Assembly (NCBI GenBank): GCA_041672395.1
Contig: JBAYZS010000029.1
Location: 1-28,896, forward strand
DNA: 28,896 nucleotides
From: UBA5287 sp041672395
GTDB lineage: Bacteria > Bacteroidota > Bacteroidia > Bacteroidales > Dysgonomonadaceae
Direction: 5' to 3'
Shown piece by piece: positions 15,718 through 24,355 of the stretch; positions within the stretch are counted from its first letter, which is position 1, and each line of letters starts with the position of its first letter. A program made the translations under genes and the position numbers. A model generated the notes under the pieces. That model saw only the letters and a list, made by a program, of their open reading frames with translations. It made no database searches and was not told where the DNA came from.

Positions 15718-15878
15718 AGGAGGGTGAGAGCATCACTGGAGGTTGAAATAAAGAGCGCAAGGTTAATTGGTGTTAAAAAACTTGTATAAGTGTCTTCTAT
15801 CAAATGTTTTTTAAGAAAAATATTGAAATTGTGAGATAATTATATTGTTAATTTAGCCGATTCATTAATAAATCTTTG

Positions 15879-15886
15879 TATTTTTG
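15879..15886 (+). promoter_or_regulatory. -7 element for tkt operon
   Basis: TATTTTTG matches TAnnTTTG and lies 48 bases before the tkt ATG. The nearest -33-like element is TTTA at 15852-15855, with a 23-base spacer, so the upstream half is weak. Confidence 0.45.
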
Positions 15887-15934
15887 CTTTCTTGAGAGCA
15901 TCAATTATAAAAGTAAAATAATAAAACTCAATAT

Positions 15935-17965
15935 ATGAATGATTTAGCATTAATGAAAAGAGCAGCAGACAATATTCGTATTTTATCACTTTCCATGGTA
16001 GAAAAAGCAAAATCCGGACATCCCGGTGGCGCCATGGGTGGGTCAGATTTCATAAACGTCTTATTCAGTGAATTTCTGGAATACGATCCCGAAAATCCAA
16101 CATGGGAATCAAGAGACCGTTTTTTTATGGATCCGGGACATATGTCGCCGATGCTATATTCTGTGCTCTGTCTTAGTGGAAAATTCACTTTGGATGAACT
16201 TAAAGAATTTCGTCAATTTGGCAGTCCAACACCCGGGCACCCAGAAATAAATGTAGAAAGAGGAATTGAAAACACCTCCGGTCCTTTGGGTCAAGGTCAT
16301 TCCTTTGCAGCAGGAGCCGCAATTGCAGCCAAATTTTTGAAAGCCCGATTGGGCGATGTAATGAATCACACCATTTATGCATTTATTTCTGACGGAGGAA
16401 TTCAGGAAGAAATCTCACAAGGAGTTGGCAGGATTGCAGGTCATCTTGGACTTGACAATCTTATTATGTTTTACGATTCAAATAGCATTCAATTATCGAC
16501 AGTAACCCATGATGTTAGTTCAGAAGACATTGCTGCAAAATATAGAGCATGGAACTGGAATGTAATTGAAATTGATGGTAATAATGTAGATGAAATCCGT
16601 GATGCACTTAAAAGTGCAAAATTGGAGAAAGAAAAACCCACGTTGATTATTGGAAAGACCGTAATGGGCAAGGGAGCTTTAGCCAATGATGGATCATCAT
16701 TTGAGTCAAAGGTATCAACTCACGGTCAGCCTTTAAGTGCTGCCGGTGGAGATGTTGCTCAAACAATTAAAAATCTTGGAGGCGATCCCGAAGATCCATT
16801 TGTAATTTTCCCCGAATCTGTTGCACTTTATGAGAAAAGGAAAAAAGAGCTCAAAGAAATTGTAGCCAAAAAGAAATCCTACCATTCAGAATGGGCAAAA
16901 TCAAATCCTGAATTGGCCGAAAAAGAACAAAAATGGTTTGGCGGTGCACTGCCAAATATTGATTGGTCGAGTATTCAACAAAAGCCAAATTCTGCCACTC
17001 GTGCAGCTTCAGCTACAGTATTGGGAGTTTTGGCTGAGAATGTTGAAAATATGATTGTTTCATCTGCCGATTTGTCAAATTCAGACAAGACAGATGGCTT
17101 TTTAAAGAAAACCCATGCATTCAAGAAAGGTGATTTTTCAGGTGCATTTTTACAGGTAGGTGTTTCGGAATTAACTATGGCTTGTCTTTCAATAGGAATG
17201 AGTCTCCACGGAGGAGTTATTCCAGCCTGTGGAACCTTCTTTGTGTTTTCTGATTACATGAAACCAGCAATCCGTTTGGCTGCTCTCATGGAAAAACCAG
17301 TTATCTTTATTTGGACACACGATGCTTTCAGAGTGGGAGAGGATGGACCAACGCATGAGCCGGTGGAACAAGAAGCCCAGATTCGTTTGATGGAAAAACT
17401 CCAGAATCACAGTGGCAACAATTCAGCACTTGTTTTGCGCCCTGCCGATGTTGATGAAACAACTGTTGCTTGGAAAATGGCTTTAGAAAATTCAAACTCA
17501 CCAACAGGATTGATTCTATCACGTCAGGACGTGAAAAATCTTCCAGCATCAGCATCTCGTTATCAAGAAGCATTACAATCAGAAAAAGGCGCTTATGTAG
17601 TTAAGGATGAGACTGATTATGATGTTATTCTGTTGGCTTCCGGTTCTGAAGTTGCAACACTTCTTGAAGGTGCAGAACTGCTAAGTGCAGAAGGTATTAA
17701 AGCACGCATCGTATCTGTTCCTTCTGAAGGATTATTTAGACGTCAATCAGCTGAATATCAAGAATATGTGTTGCCTATAGGCAAAAAGAAGTTCGGACTG
17801 ACCGCAGGTTTGCCCGTAACACTGGAAGGACTTGTGGGTGCTGATGGAACTGTTTGGGGCTTAAATTCGTTTGGATTCTCTGCTCCATACAAAGTGCTGG
17901 ATGAGAAACTCGGTTTCACAGGAAAGAATGTATTTGAACAAGTTAAAAAACTCTTAAAAAAATAA
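15935..17965 (+). CDS. tkt: Transketolase
   Basis: The 676-residue thiamine-diphosphate enzyme transfers two-carbon ketol units between pentose, triose and tetrose phosphates in the cytoplasm. The N-terminal domain shows KSGHPGGAMGGSDF (His29), GPLGQGHSFAAGAAIA, and the cofactor loop FISDGGIQEEIS ... NLIMFYDSNSIQLST. The loop starts SDG where classical enzymes have GDG, a form I recognise from Bacteroidota transketolases. The middle domain has VGVSELTMA with catalytic Glu412 and THDAFRVGEDGPTHEPVEQ. The C-terminal domain has GLPVTLEGLVGADGTVWG. The length is normal. rpiB follows after 3 bases, a clear pentose-phosphate pair. Confidence 0.97.
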   Translation: MNDLALMKRAADNIRILSLSMVEKAKSGHPGGAMGGSDFINVLFSEFLEYDPENPTWESRDRFFMDPGHMSPMLYSVLCLSGKFTLDELKEFRQFGSPTPGHPEINVERGIENTSGPLGQGHSFAAGAAIAAKFLKARLGDVMNHTIYAFISDGGIQEEISQGVGRIAGHLGLDNLIMFYDSNSIQLSTVTHDVSSEDIAAKYRAWNWNVIEIDGNNVDEIRDALKSAKLEKEKPTLIIGKTVMGKGALANDGSSFESKVSTHGQPLSAAGGDVAQTIKNLGGDPEDPFVIFPESVALYEKRKKELKEIVAKKKSYHSEWAKSNPELAEKEQKWFGGALPNIDWSSIQQKPNSATRAASATVLGVLAENVENMIVSSADLSNSDKTDGFLKKTHAFKKGDFSGAFLQVGVSELTMACLSIGMSLHGGVIPACGTFFVFSDYMKPAIRLAALMEKPVIFIWTHDAFRVGEDGPTHEPVEQEAQIRLMEKLQNHSGNNSALVLRPADVDETTVAWKMALENSNSPTGLILSRQDVKNLPASASRYQEALQSEKGAYVVKDETDYDVILLASGSEVATLLEGAELLSAEGIKARIVSVPSEGLFRRQSAEYQEYVLPIGKKKFGLTAGLPVTLEGLVGADGTVWGLNSFGFSAPYKVLDEKLGFTGKNVFEQVKKLLKK

Positions 17966-17968
17966 ATA

Positions 17969-18424
17969 ATGTCACTATTTGATGAAATAGAAATTCCAAT
18001 TGGATTAGCATCCGATCACGCAGGTTTTGCTGCGAAACAATATGTAATCAAAGTATTAGAGAAAAAAGGAATTCCTTATAAAGATTTTGGTACAAATTCA
18101 AGTGACAGTTGCGATTATCCGGATTTTGCTCATCCTATGGCATCAGCTGTAGAGAATGGCGATTGTTATCCCGGCATTGCAATTTGTGGAACAGGCAACG
18201 GAATCAATATGACAGTAAATAAACATAAGGGAATCCGTGCTGCACTTTGCTGGAATAAGGAAGTGACTTTTTATGCGCGTGCACACAATGATGCAAATAT
18301 TCTTTGTATCCCCGGCAGGATTCTTACTGAGGATGAAATATACGAAATCCTGGTCTCATTTCTAAATACTCCATTTGAAGGAGGAAGACATTTGCGACGG
18401 ATTAAAAAGATTCCTTTAAAATGA
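17969..18424 (+). CDS. rpiB: Ribose-5-phosphate isomerase B
   Basis: The 151-residue RpiB/LacAB-type isomerase interconverts ribose-5-phosphate and ribulose-5-phosphate. Motifs are GLASDHAGFAAK (Asp16, His17), CDYPDFAHP, GIAICGTGNGINM with catalytic Cys73, GIRAALCW, RAHNDANILCIPGR (His106), and the terminal FEGGRHLRRIKKI. It starts 3 bases after tkt, so the two are co-translated. A GH25 gene follows after 13 bases. Confidence 0.96.
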   Translation: MSLFDEIEIPIGLASDHAGFAAKQYVIKVLEKKGIPYKDFGTNSSDSCDYPDFAHPMASAVENGDCYPGIAICGTGNGINMTVNKHKGIRAALCWNKEVTFYARAHNDANILCIPGRILTEDEIYEILVSFLNTPFEGGRHLRRIKKIPLK

Positions 18425-18437
18425 TTTTATTTTGTAA

Positions 18438-19247
18438 ATGACCGTAAAAAGGAGAAGAAGTCCAAGAAAAAGGAGTAAAAGGAAAAAGAAATTATCGATA
18501 AATCAACGTCGTTTAATTACGGCAATAGCAAGCACTCTTTTTTTAGGAATTCTTATTTGGGGTGTTTTCAGAATAAAAAACGTACATAATTCGCTCTTAA
18601 ATACGTTCAATCATCCTGCTTTTACATTAAAATATCCAGTAAGAGGGGTTGATGTTTCGCATCATAATGGAGGAATCAATTGGGATGAACTTCGCCAAGA
18701 AAATGTTAGTTTTGCATATCTGAAATCCACAGAAGGGGTTTCAATAAAGGATAAAGATTATAAAGAAAACTATAAACTGGCTAAGGAAGCGGGATTAAGC
18801 GTTGGTACTTATCTTTTTTATACGTTTAAACTGGATGGAGGAAAACAAGCAAAATTATTTATCAGGAATTCAAATGTTGAATCACAAGATTTAGTTCCTG
18901 CTATTGATGTAGAGCATTCTCGATACAACAGAATGTATAAGAATTCAAAAGAGCGTGATCAAATTGTGCAAGAACTTAAAGTGCTTGAAAAAGAGCTTTT
19001 TAAACACTATAAAGTTCGCCCGGTAATTTATACAAACAAGGATTGTTACAAGCTTTATATAAAAGATCATTTTCCTGATAATCCTTTGTGGATATGCGAT
19101 TTAGAAGAAGAGCCATCAGACGAAATAAACAATTGGGTAATTTGGCAATTTTCTCATTCAGGAGATATCTCGGGTAGTTTCAATGATATTGATTTAAATT
19201 ATTATCGATATTCTTTCAAAGGATTCAGTAAGTTGTTAATGCCATAA
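18438..19247 (+). CDS. Membrane-anchored GH25 muramidase (lysozyme)
   Basis: The 269-residue protein opens with a very basic tail (residues 1-26, including RRRSPRKRSKRKKK), followed by one membrane helix (~27-45) and an external GH25 domain (~68-262). GH25 landmarks are VRGVDVSHHNGGINW (Asp72), FAYLKSTEGVS, VPAIDVEH with the DxE pair Asp157/Glu159 (Glu159 is the acid), and the closing WQFSHSGDISG ... DIDLNYYRY. The family cleaves MurNAc-GlcNAc bonds in peptidoglycan. The basic tail predicts N-in topology, so the enzyme is tethered to the inner membrane facing the wall. That suggests cell-wall remodelling, not attack on other cells. It is co-transcribed with tkt-rpiB and the S41 gene. Confidence 0.9.
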   Translation: MTVKRRRSPRKRSKRKKKLSINQRRLITAIASTLFLGILIWGVFRIKNVHNSLLNTFNHPAFTLKYPVRGVDVSHHNGGINWDELRQENVSFAYLKSTEGVSIKDKDYKENYKLAKEAGLSVGTYLFYTFKLDGGKQAKLFIRNSNVESQDLVPAIDVEHSRYNRMYKNSKERDQIVQELKVLEKELFKHYKVRPVIYTNKDCYKLYIKDHFPDNPLWICDLEEEPSDEINNWVIWQFSHSGDISGSFNDIDLNYYRYSFKGFSKLLMP

Positions 19248-19265
19248 ACTTAATATTGTTTTATT

Positions 19266-20291
19266 ATGAGATTAAAACATTTGATTATCAGTTGGTTGAT
19301 TGGATTAAGCATCCTTCTATCAGGATGCGACAATGCATCAATGGAATTTAATGATGACCCTCATAGAAATTTCAATGCATTGTGGACAATCTTAGACCAG
19401 AACTATTGTTTTTTTGAATATAAAGATATCAAATGGGATTCAGTTTATAATGCTTATAGTCCCAGAGTTACCTCTTCAATGAGCAATGAATCGCTCTTCA
19501 AACTGATGGGACAAATGCTTGCTGAATTAAAAGATGGACATGTAAATCTGATTGCTGCTCATGATGTTACTCGATACTGGAAGTGGGAGCAAGATTTCCC
19601 TGCAAACTTTAATTCTGAAATAGTTGCAAAATATCTAACCAAAGAATATGGCATTGCCAGTGGCTTGTACTATAAAATATTGGATGATAATGTTGGATAT
19701 GTTTATTACAGCAGCTTTTCAAATGATTTGGGCGATGCAAATATTTCTCAGGTACTTGGCAGATTGGCAATTTGTGACGGACTTATAATAGATGTTAGAG
19801 GAAATGGTGGAGGTAGTCTTACAAACGTGGAAAAACTGACAAGTCGTTTTTTTAATGAGAAAACATTGATTGGCTATATTTCACATAAAAAAGGACCAGA
19901 ACACAATAATTTCTCAGATCTTTATCCAAAATATGTAGAAAGTTACAATAGCATTCGTTATCAAAAACCGGTTGTTGTACTATCAAATCGTGGTTGTTAT
20001 AGTGCTACAAATGAGTTTGTCAGCATAATGAAATATGCTCCAAATGCAACAGTTCTTGGCGATAAAACCGGTGGGGGCAGCGGACTCCCTTTCTCATCAG
20101 AACTGCCCAATGGATGGTCCATCAGGTTTTCGGCTTCACCAATGTATAATGCCGAAAAACAACATATCGAATTCGGAGTGGAACCGGATTTAAATGTATC
20201 ATTGACTCAAGCTGATGAAGAAAAGCTTAAAGATACCTTAATTGAAAAGGCCAGATCAATCATAAAACAGGCTGCCACAGCTAATAATTAG
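19266..20291 (+). CDS. S41-family (C-terminal processing type) peptidase lipoprotein
   Basis: The 341-residue protein has a lipoprotein signal MRLKHLIISWLIGLSILLSGC (Cys21). A helical N-terminal region with LAELKDGHVNL resembles the tricorn-core lead-in. No separate PDZ domain is evident. The S41 core shows CDGLIIDVRGNGGGSL, SNRGCYSATNEFVSIMKY with likely nucleophile Ser246, and VLGDKTGGGSGLP with the likely general-base Lys267. It would be a serine protease in the periplasm or at the outer membrane. The gene is 18 bases after the GH25 gene, which suggests a shared envelope role. The target is unknown. Confidence 0.87.
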   Translation: MRLKHLIISWLIGLSILLSGCDNASMEFNDDPHRNFNALWTILDQNYCFFEYKDIKWDSVYNAYSPRVTSSMSNESLFKLMGQMLAELKDGHVNLIAAHDVTRYWKWEQDFPANFNSEIVAKYLTKEYGIASGLYYKILDDNVGYVYYSSFSNDLGDANISQVLGRLAICDGLIIDVRGNGGGSLTNVEKLTSRFFNEKTLIGYISHKKGPEHNNFSDLYPKYVESYNSIRYQKPVVVLSNRGCYSATNEFVSIMKYAPNATVLGDKTGGGSGLPFSSELPNGWSIRFSASPMYNAEKQHIEFGVEPDLNVSLTQADEEKLKDTLIEKARSIIKQAATANN

Positions 20292-20439
20292 TTATACTGT
20301 TAATATTAAGCATGAATTACATAATTTAAAACGTATTTGATACATTAATTTTTTAAAGTTTAATAATATTTTGTACTTTTACGGGCAGTAAAATATTTTT
20401 AAAGAAACAAACTGTATTATTTATTCTAACTTACCAAGA
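20292..20439 (+). promoter_or_regulatory. Possible promoter region of the cytochrome/oxidoreductase operon
   Basis: This 148-base gap precedes the four-gene unit. TACTTTTA at 20374-20381 is one base off TAnnTTTG and would give a leader of about 50 bases, but no proper -33 element accompanies it. No hairpin terminator for the S41 gene is visible, so read-through from the upstream operon is possible. Confidence 0.3.
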
Positions 20440-22020
20440 ATGATAAGATCTAGTAAATCCAATAGAAACAATAAACCCAAAAAGAAGTTTCATCAGAGAA
20501 AGGTCTTTTTTGTTTTAGCTGGTTTAATTTTAGGGATAATTTTAATTGCTTCTTTGTATGAAACATCTGTGTATTTTTCATCAAATGAATCATGTATGAT
20601 GTGTCACGTTCATCCACATGCCGAAGAATCTTGGAAACTATCTGTTCACGTGAATAATGAAAGTGGGGTGATGACCGATTGTATTGATTGCCACTTACCA
20701 CCCAAAAATAATACATGGAAGCATTATTCCGCAAAAGCTGAATTGGGTATTAGAGATGTTTGGGGTTTTCTAACTAAAGATACTGCAGATATTGATTGGG
20801 ATAGAAAGTCTGAATTGGATTATGCCGTTACTTATATTCCTAATGCGTCTTGTGTGAAGTGTCACCAAAATTTGTTTCCTCAAGGGGTAACCGACGATGC
20901 AGTGACAGCGCACTTGTACTACGAAGAAAATCAGGAAAAACTTGATTTGCAATGTATCAGTTGCCACTTGGACGCCGGACATTATAATCCGAAATATGCT
21001 CACGGACAAATGGCTGGGATTCCCGGAGCTTCATCAACTGCTCCAGTTGATACAAGCTTGTTTTTCAAACAAGCAACAGCAGTTACATCTTTCAACAATT
21101 ATACAGAACAGATTCCCGGAACACTCGTTTCATTCAATATGATTGCCGTTCCTGGAGGCAAATTTTCTATGGGAAGTTCTGACAAGGAACCATTTCATAA
21201 ACCAGACGAAGCACCTCAACACGAGGTTCAGGTTAGTCCGTTCTTTATGGCCGAAGTGGAAACAACTTGGAATCAATATTGGGCATTTTATTCACAAACT
21301 ATGAGTGAGGGCAGAACTCCACCTGAAGTTATTTATGAGAATAATCTTAATGCTTTGGGGGTTGATGCAATTTCAGGTCCAACACCTCCTTTTGGATTTC
21401 CTGATCAAGGTTGGGGAGCCGGAGATCGCCCTGCAATAACAATGACACATTATGCTGCTGAAACTTTCTGTCAGTGGTTGTCGGAAAAAACTGGAAAGAA
21501 ATATCGCCTTCCAACTGAAGCAGAATGGGAATATGCTGCTCGCGCAGGGACACAAACACCTTATTTCTTCTCGGGTAGCCCAAAAGATTTCTCTGATCAT
21601 GGTTTCCTAAAGAATATATTTAAACCAAAAACAGATAGCATTAGCTCTTACGTTATTTATTCAAAAAACAGTAGTAACCGAACTCAAGAACCATCGTTAG
21701 TATTGTCTAACCCGTATGGATTGAAGAATATGCTTGGGAATGTAATGGAATATTGTTTAGATAAATATGACCCTGAAGCTTATAAAAAAACAAGTGGAGC
21801 TAATGACCCTATGATTAATCAAGGTGACGAATGGGTGGTACGTGGTGGTAATTTTACTTCTGATGCTTCTGATGTTCGTAGCGCAGCTCGTGATTATACA
21901 AAACATGATGCTTGGTTAAAAACGGATCCGCAACAACCAAAAAGTATCTGGTGGTATTCAGATATTAAGGGGATAGGTTTCCGTGTGGTATGTGAAACAG
22001 ATTCAATGACAACTAATTAA
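20440..22020 (+). CDS. NrfH/NapC-like tetraheme cytochrome c fused to a SUMF1-like domain
   Basis: The 526-residue protein begins with a basic N-terminus (KPKKKFHQRK) and one membrane helix (~21-41), then a periplasmic tetraheme part with four CxxCH sites at 52-56, 81-85, 138-142 and 172-176. The spacing and wording (CMMCHVHP...W..S.H...CIDCHLPP) match NrfH/NapC quinol dehydrogenases, which pass electrons between menaquinol and a periplasmic partner. After a linker (~190-230) comes a SUMF1/formylglycine-generating-enzyme fold (~232-520: MIAVPGGKFSMGS, KYRLPTEAEWEYAARAG, YGLKNMLGNVMEYC, VVRGGNF...GFRVVCE). The active-site cysteine pair expected after RGG is missing (RGGNFTSDASDVR, 468-480), so oxidase activity is unlikely. 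The Gfo/Idh gene is 33 bases downstream. I infer electron exchange with the Tat-exported neighbours. Confidence 0.9.
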   Translation: MIRSSKSNRNNKPKKKFHQRKVFFVLAGLILGIILIASLYETSVYFSSNESCMMCHVHPHAEESWKLSVHVNNESGVMTDCIDCHLPPKNNTWKHYSAKAELGIRDVWGFLTKDTADIDWDRKSELDYAVTYIPNASCVKCHQNLFPQGVTDDAVTAHLYYEENQEKLDLQCISCHLDAGHYNPKYAHGQMAGIPGASSTAPVDTSLFFKQATAVTSFNNYTEQIPGTLVSFNMIAVPGGKFSMGSSDKEPFHKPDEAPQHEVQVSPFFMAEVETTWNQYWAFYSQTMSEGRTPPEVIYENNLNALGVDAISGPTPPFGFPDQGWGAGDRPAITMTHYAAETFCQWLSEKTGKKYRLPTEAEWEYAARAGTQTPYFFSGSPKDFSDHGFLKNIFKPKTDSISSYVIYSKNSSNRTQEPSLVLSNPYGLKNMLGNVMEYCLDKYDPEAYKKTSGANDPMINQGDEWVVRGGNFTSDASDVRSAARDYTKHDAWLKTDPQQPKSIWWYSDIKGIGFRVVCETDSMTTN

Positions 22021-22053
22021 TAATTAAATATACTTATTTAAATTTTTAAGACA

Positions 22054-23424
22054 ATGAAAAATAATTTTTCAAGAAGATCATTTTTAAAGACAACTGCAGC
22101 TGTCGGAGCACTTGGAGCTGTCGGTACTGGTTCAACAGGATTTTTAACTTCATGTACAAGTGGAGATAAGAAAAGTGCTTATACGCCTCTAAAAGAGGCT
22201 GGTAGTTATTATATTCCAGAACTTCCAGATATGGCTGCTGATGGAAAAGAATTGAGAGCAGGTGTAATCGGTTGCGGTGGTCGCGGATCAGGTGCAACAA
22301 TGGATTTCCTGAATTCTGCAAATGGATTAACAATTGTGGCTTTAGGTGATGTGTTACAGGAAAAAGTGGAAGGTCTTGCCAACCAACTTAAAAACGACAA
22401 GAATATTGATGTTCCTGCTGACAAACGTTTTGTAGGACTCGATGCATACAAACAAGTTATTGATTGTGACTTGGATGTTGTTATTGTTGCAACACCACCT
22501 TTATTCCGTCCTGAACATTTTAAATATGCAGTAGAAAAGAATAAACATTGTTTCCTGGAAAAACCAATTTGCGTTGACCCAGTTGGATATAGAACAATTG
22601 TTGCTACAGCAAAACAAGCTCAGGCAAAAAATCTTTGTATTGTTACCGGTACTCAACGTCATCACCAACGCGGTTATGTTGAATCTTACAAAAAGATTAT
22701 GGAAGGTACAATCGGTGAAATCACTGGTGGAACTGTTTATTGGAATCAAAGTATGTTGTGGTATAGAGACCGTCAACCAGGATGGAGCGATTTCGAATAT
22801 ATGGATAGAGATTGGGTAAACTGGAAATGGTTGTCTGGTGATCATATTGTAGAACAACATGTTCATAATATTGACGTATTCACTTGGTTTAGCGGGTTAA
22901 AACCTGTAAGCGCTGTTGGATTTGGTTCTCGTCAACGTCGTTTGACTGGTGATCAATATGATAATTTCAGCATTGATTTCACTATGGAAAATGGAGTTCA
23001 TCTTCACAGCATGTGTCGTCAAATTGACGGATGTGTAAATAATGTAAGTGAATTTATCCAAGGAACAAAAGGTTCATGGACAAGTAACGGAGGTTATGTT
23101 ATAAAAGACTTGGCAGGTAATGAGGTTTGGAGATATGATGAAGAAGCAGAAAAAGCTACATACAAACAAACAAATCCTTATGTATTGGAACATGTTAACT
23201 TGATTAACAGCATTCGTGCTAATAAGCCTATTGAACTTGCTTCAGAAACAGCAATATCTAACATGGCAGCTATTATGGGACGCGAATCTGCTTATTCTGG
23301 ACAAGAATCAACTTGGGACGCAATGACAGCTTCATCTTTGGATTATACACCAAAAGATCTCAATATTGGTAAAATGGATATGTCAGGATTTACTGTATCT
23401 GTTCCAGGCACAGCAAAAAGTTAA
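22054..23424 (+). CDS. Tat-exported Gfo/Idh/MocA-family oxidoreductase
   Basis: The 456-residue protein starts with a twin-arginine signal (FSRRSFLKT, Arg7-Arg8), a weakly hydrophobic Ala/Gly core and a possible lipobox FLTSC (Cys34). The Rossmann domain begins RAGVIGCGGRGSG (70-80). FLEKPICVDP carries the EKP motif (Glu169-Lys170-Pro171). The C-terminal half contains WLSGDHIVEQHVHNIDVF, where family members place the catalytic His/Asp pair. Tat export implies folding with bound NAD(P) in the cytoplasm. Family members oxidise or reduce sugars and polyols, and some act by transient oxidation at C3 during glycoside cleavage. The substrate is unknown. It is 33 bases after the cytochrome and 13 bases before the TIM-barrel gene. 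Confidence 0.92.
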   Translation: MKNNFSRRSFLKTTAAVGALGAVGTGSTGFLTSCTSGDKKSAYTPLKEAGSYYIPELPDMAADGKELRAGVIGCGGRGSGATMDFLNSANGLTIVALGDVLQEKVEGLANQLKNDKNIDVPADKRFVGLDAYKQVIDCDLDVVIVATPPLFRPEHFKYAVEKNKHCFLEKPICVDPVGYRTIVATAKQAQAKNLCIVTGTQRHHQRGYVESYKKIMEGTIGEITGGTVYWNQSMLWYRDRQPGWSDFEYMDRDWVNWKWLSGDHIVEQHVHNIDVFTWFSGLKPVSAVGFGSRQRRLTGDQYDNFSIDFTMENGVHLHSMCRQIDGCVNNVSEFIQGTKGSWTSNGGYVIKDLAGNEVWRYDEEAEKATYKQTNPYVLEHVNLINSIRANKPIELASETAISNMAAIMGRESAYSGQESTWDAMTASSLDYTPKDLNIGKMDMSGFTVSVPGTAKS

Positions 23425-23437
23425 TAAAGTTAAGAAA

Positions 23438-24355
23438 ATGGCTAAATTAGACAGACGTCATTTTTTAAAGACTTCAATAGTAGGTGCAGCCCTTACAACA
23501 ATAGGGGGCTGCACTTCAAAAGTTTCTGCACTTGGTGCAGAAACTTTTGATAATAAGAAAGCTAAGCTGAATATTTCTTTTCAAGAAGGAACTGCTCCAG
23601 GTAAAAATCTGAATGAGAAATTCGATTATATGGAAAAACATGGAGTCGTAGGTTTTGAACCCGGGGGGAGTGGTTTAAAAAATCGTGTAAAAGAGTTCAA
23701 AGATGCTTTAAAAGGACGTAATATTAAAGTTAGCGCTATATGCGCCGGATTTGAAGGTTTCATTCTTTCGACTGATGAAACTATTCGTAAGAAATGTCGC
23801 GATACGATGAATGAAATCATTGAAGCTGCCGGTGAACTTGAATCGACAGGTGTAATTATTGTTCCGGCATTTAATTCACAAAAACCAGTTATGCCTCATT
23901 CACAAGAGACTCGAGATTTTCTTTGTGAGCAATTCAATGAAATGGGTAATTATGCTCAAAAATATGGGACAACGGTTATTTTTGAACCCTTAAACAGAAA
24001 AGAGGCTTTTTATCTTCGACAAGTTGGTGATGCTGCTTCAATCTGTAGAGATATAAATAATCCCGGCGTGACTTGCATGGGCGATTTCTGGCATATGACC
24101 TGGGAAGAAAATTCTGATATGGGAGCTTTTATATCCGCTGGCAAATATTTACAACATGTTCATGTTGCAAGTCGTAAAAGGCGAAGTATGCCCGGTGAAG
24201 ATGGTGAAGCTGATAATTATGTGAACGGATTCAAAGGTTTGAAAATGATTGGTTATGACAAATATGTGAGCTTTGAGTGTGGTTGCCAGGGCGATCGAAA
24301 TATTGTTGTTCCAGCTGCTCTTGAATTGTTGAGAAATCAGTGGAAAGAGGCATAA
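23438..24355 (+). CDS. Tat-exported xylose-isomerase-like TIM-barrel protein
   Basis: The start is ATG 23438. An open frame upstream to 23366 overlaps the previous gene and would bury the signal. The 305-residue product has a Tat signal (LDRRHFLKTS) and a possible lipobox TIGGC (Cys25). The rest is an AP-endonuclease-2/sugar phosphate isomerase-epimerase barrel. Likely metal ligands are Glu in IFEPLNR, Asp and His in MGDFWHM, His in HVHVASRKR, and Glu in VSFECG. Relatives include hydroxypyruvate isomerase, 3-keto-sugar epimerases and C-glycoside deglycosidase subunits. Which reaction applies here is not known. The stop codon overlaps the ATG of the next gene (TAATG). Confidence 0.88.
   Translation: MAKLDRRHFLKTSIVGAALTTIGGCTSKVSALGAETFDNKKAKLNISFQEGTAPGKNLNEKFDYMEKHGVVGFEPGGSGLKNRVKEFKDALKGRNIKVSAICAGFEGFILSTDETIRKKCRDTMNEIIEAAGELESTGVIIVPAFNSQKPVMPHSQETRDFLCEQFNEMGNYAQKYGTTVIFEPLNRKEAFYLRQVGDAASICRDINNPGVTCMGDFWHMTWEENSDMGAFISAGKYLQHVHVASRKRRSMPGEDGEADNYVNGFKGLKMIGYDKYVSFECGCQGDRNIVVPAALELLRNQWKEA

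Larger units (their letters stand above)
15466..15934. other. 469-bp divergent intergenic region
   Basis: The stretch separates the SpoU/TrmH gene (minus) from transketolase (plus). It holds a candidate promoter for each (15497-15504 minus, 15879-15886 plus) and a purine-rich patch with a short tandem repeat (15696-15717). A 63-codon open frame on the minus strand (15612-15803) has low-complexity Leu/Thr/Ser composition and no start context, so I do not call it. No RNA structure or insertion remnant was recognised in the middle ~300 bases. Confidence 0.6.

Noticed and set aside
15696..15730. Start of a CRISPR or other repeat array
   Set aside because: Only two exact 11-bp copies without spacers, and no cas genes nearby.
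15612..15803. 63-codon open frame on the minus strand in the large intergenic region
   Set aside because: Low-complexity composition, no recognisable motif and no promoter or start context. It is most likely chance in AT-rich DNA.
15935..17965. Transketolase cofactor loop SDG instead of GDG as a sign of inactivation
   Set aside because: All other catalytic motifs are intact, and the SDGG form is what I recall from Bacteroidota transketolases.
21121..22011. Sulfatase-activating formylglycine-generating enzyme
   Set aside because: The domain lacks the active-site cysteine pair after RGG, and no sulfatase gene is in the window.
23366..23437. Upstream extension of the TIM-barrel gene
   Set aside because: It overlaps the 3' end of the Gfo/Idh gene and would place 24 residues before a clear Tat signal. 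ATG 23438 is the better start.
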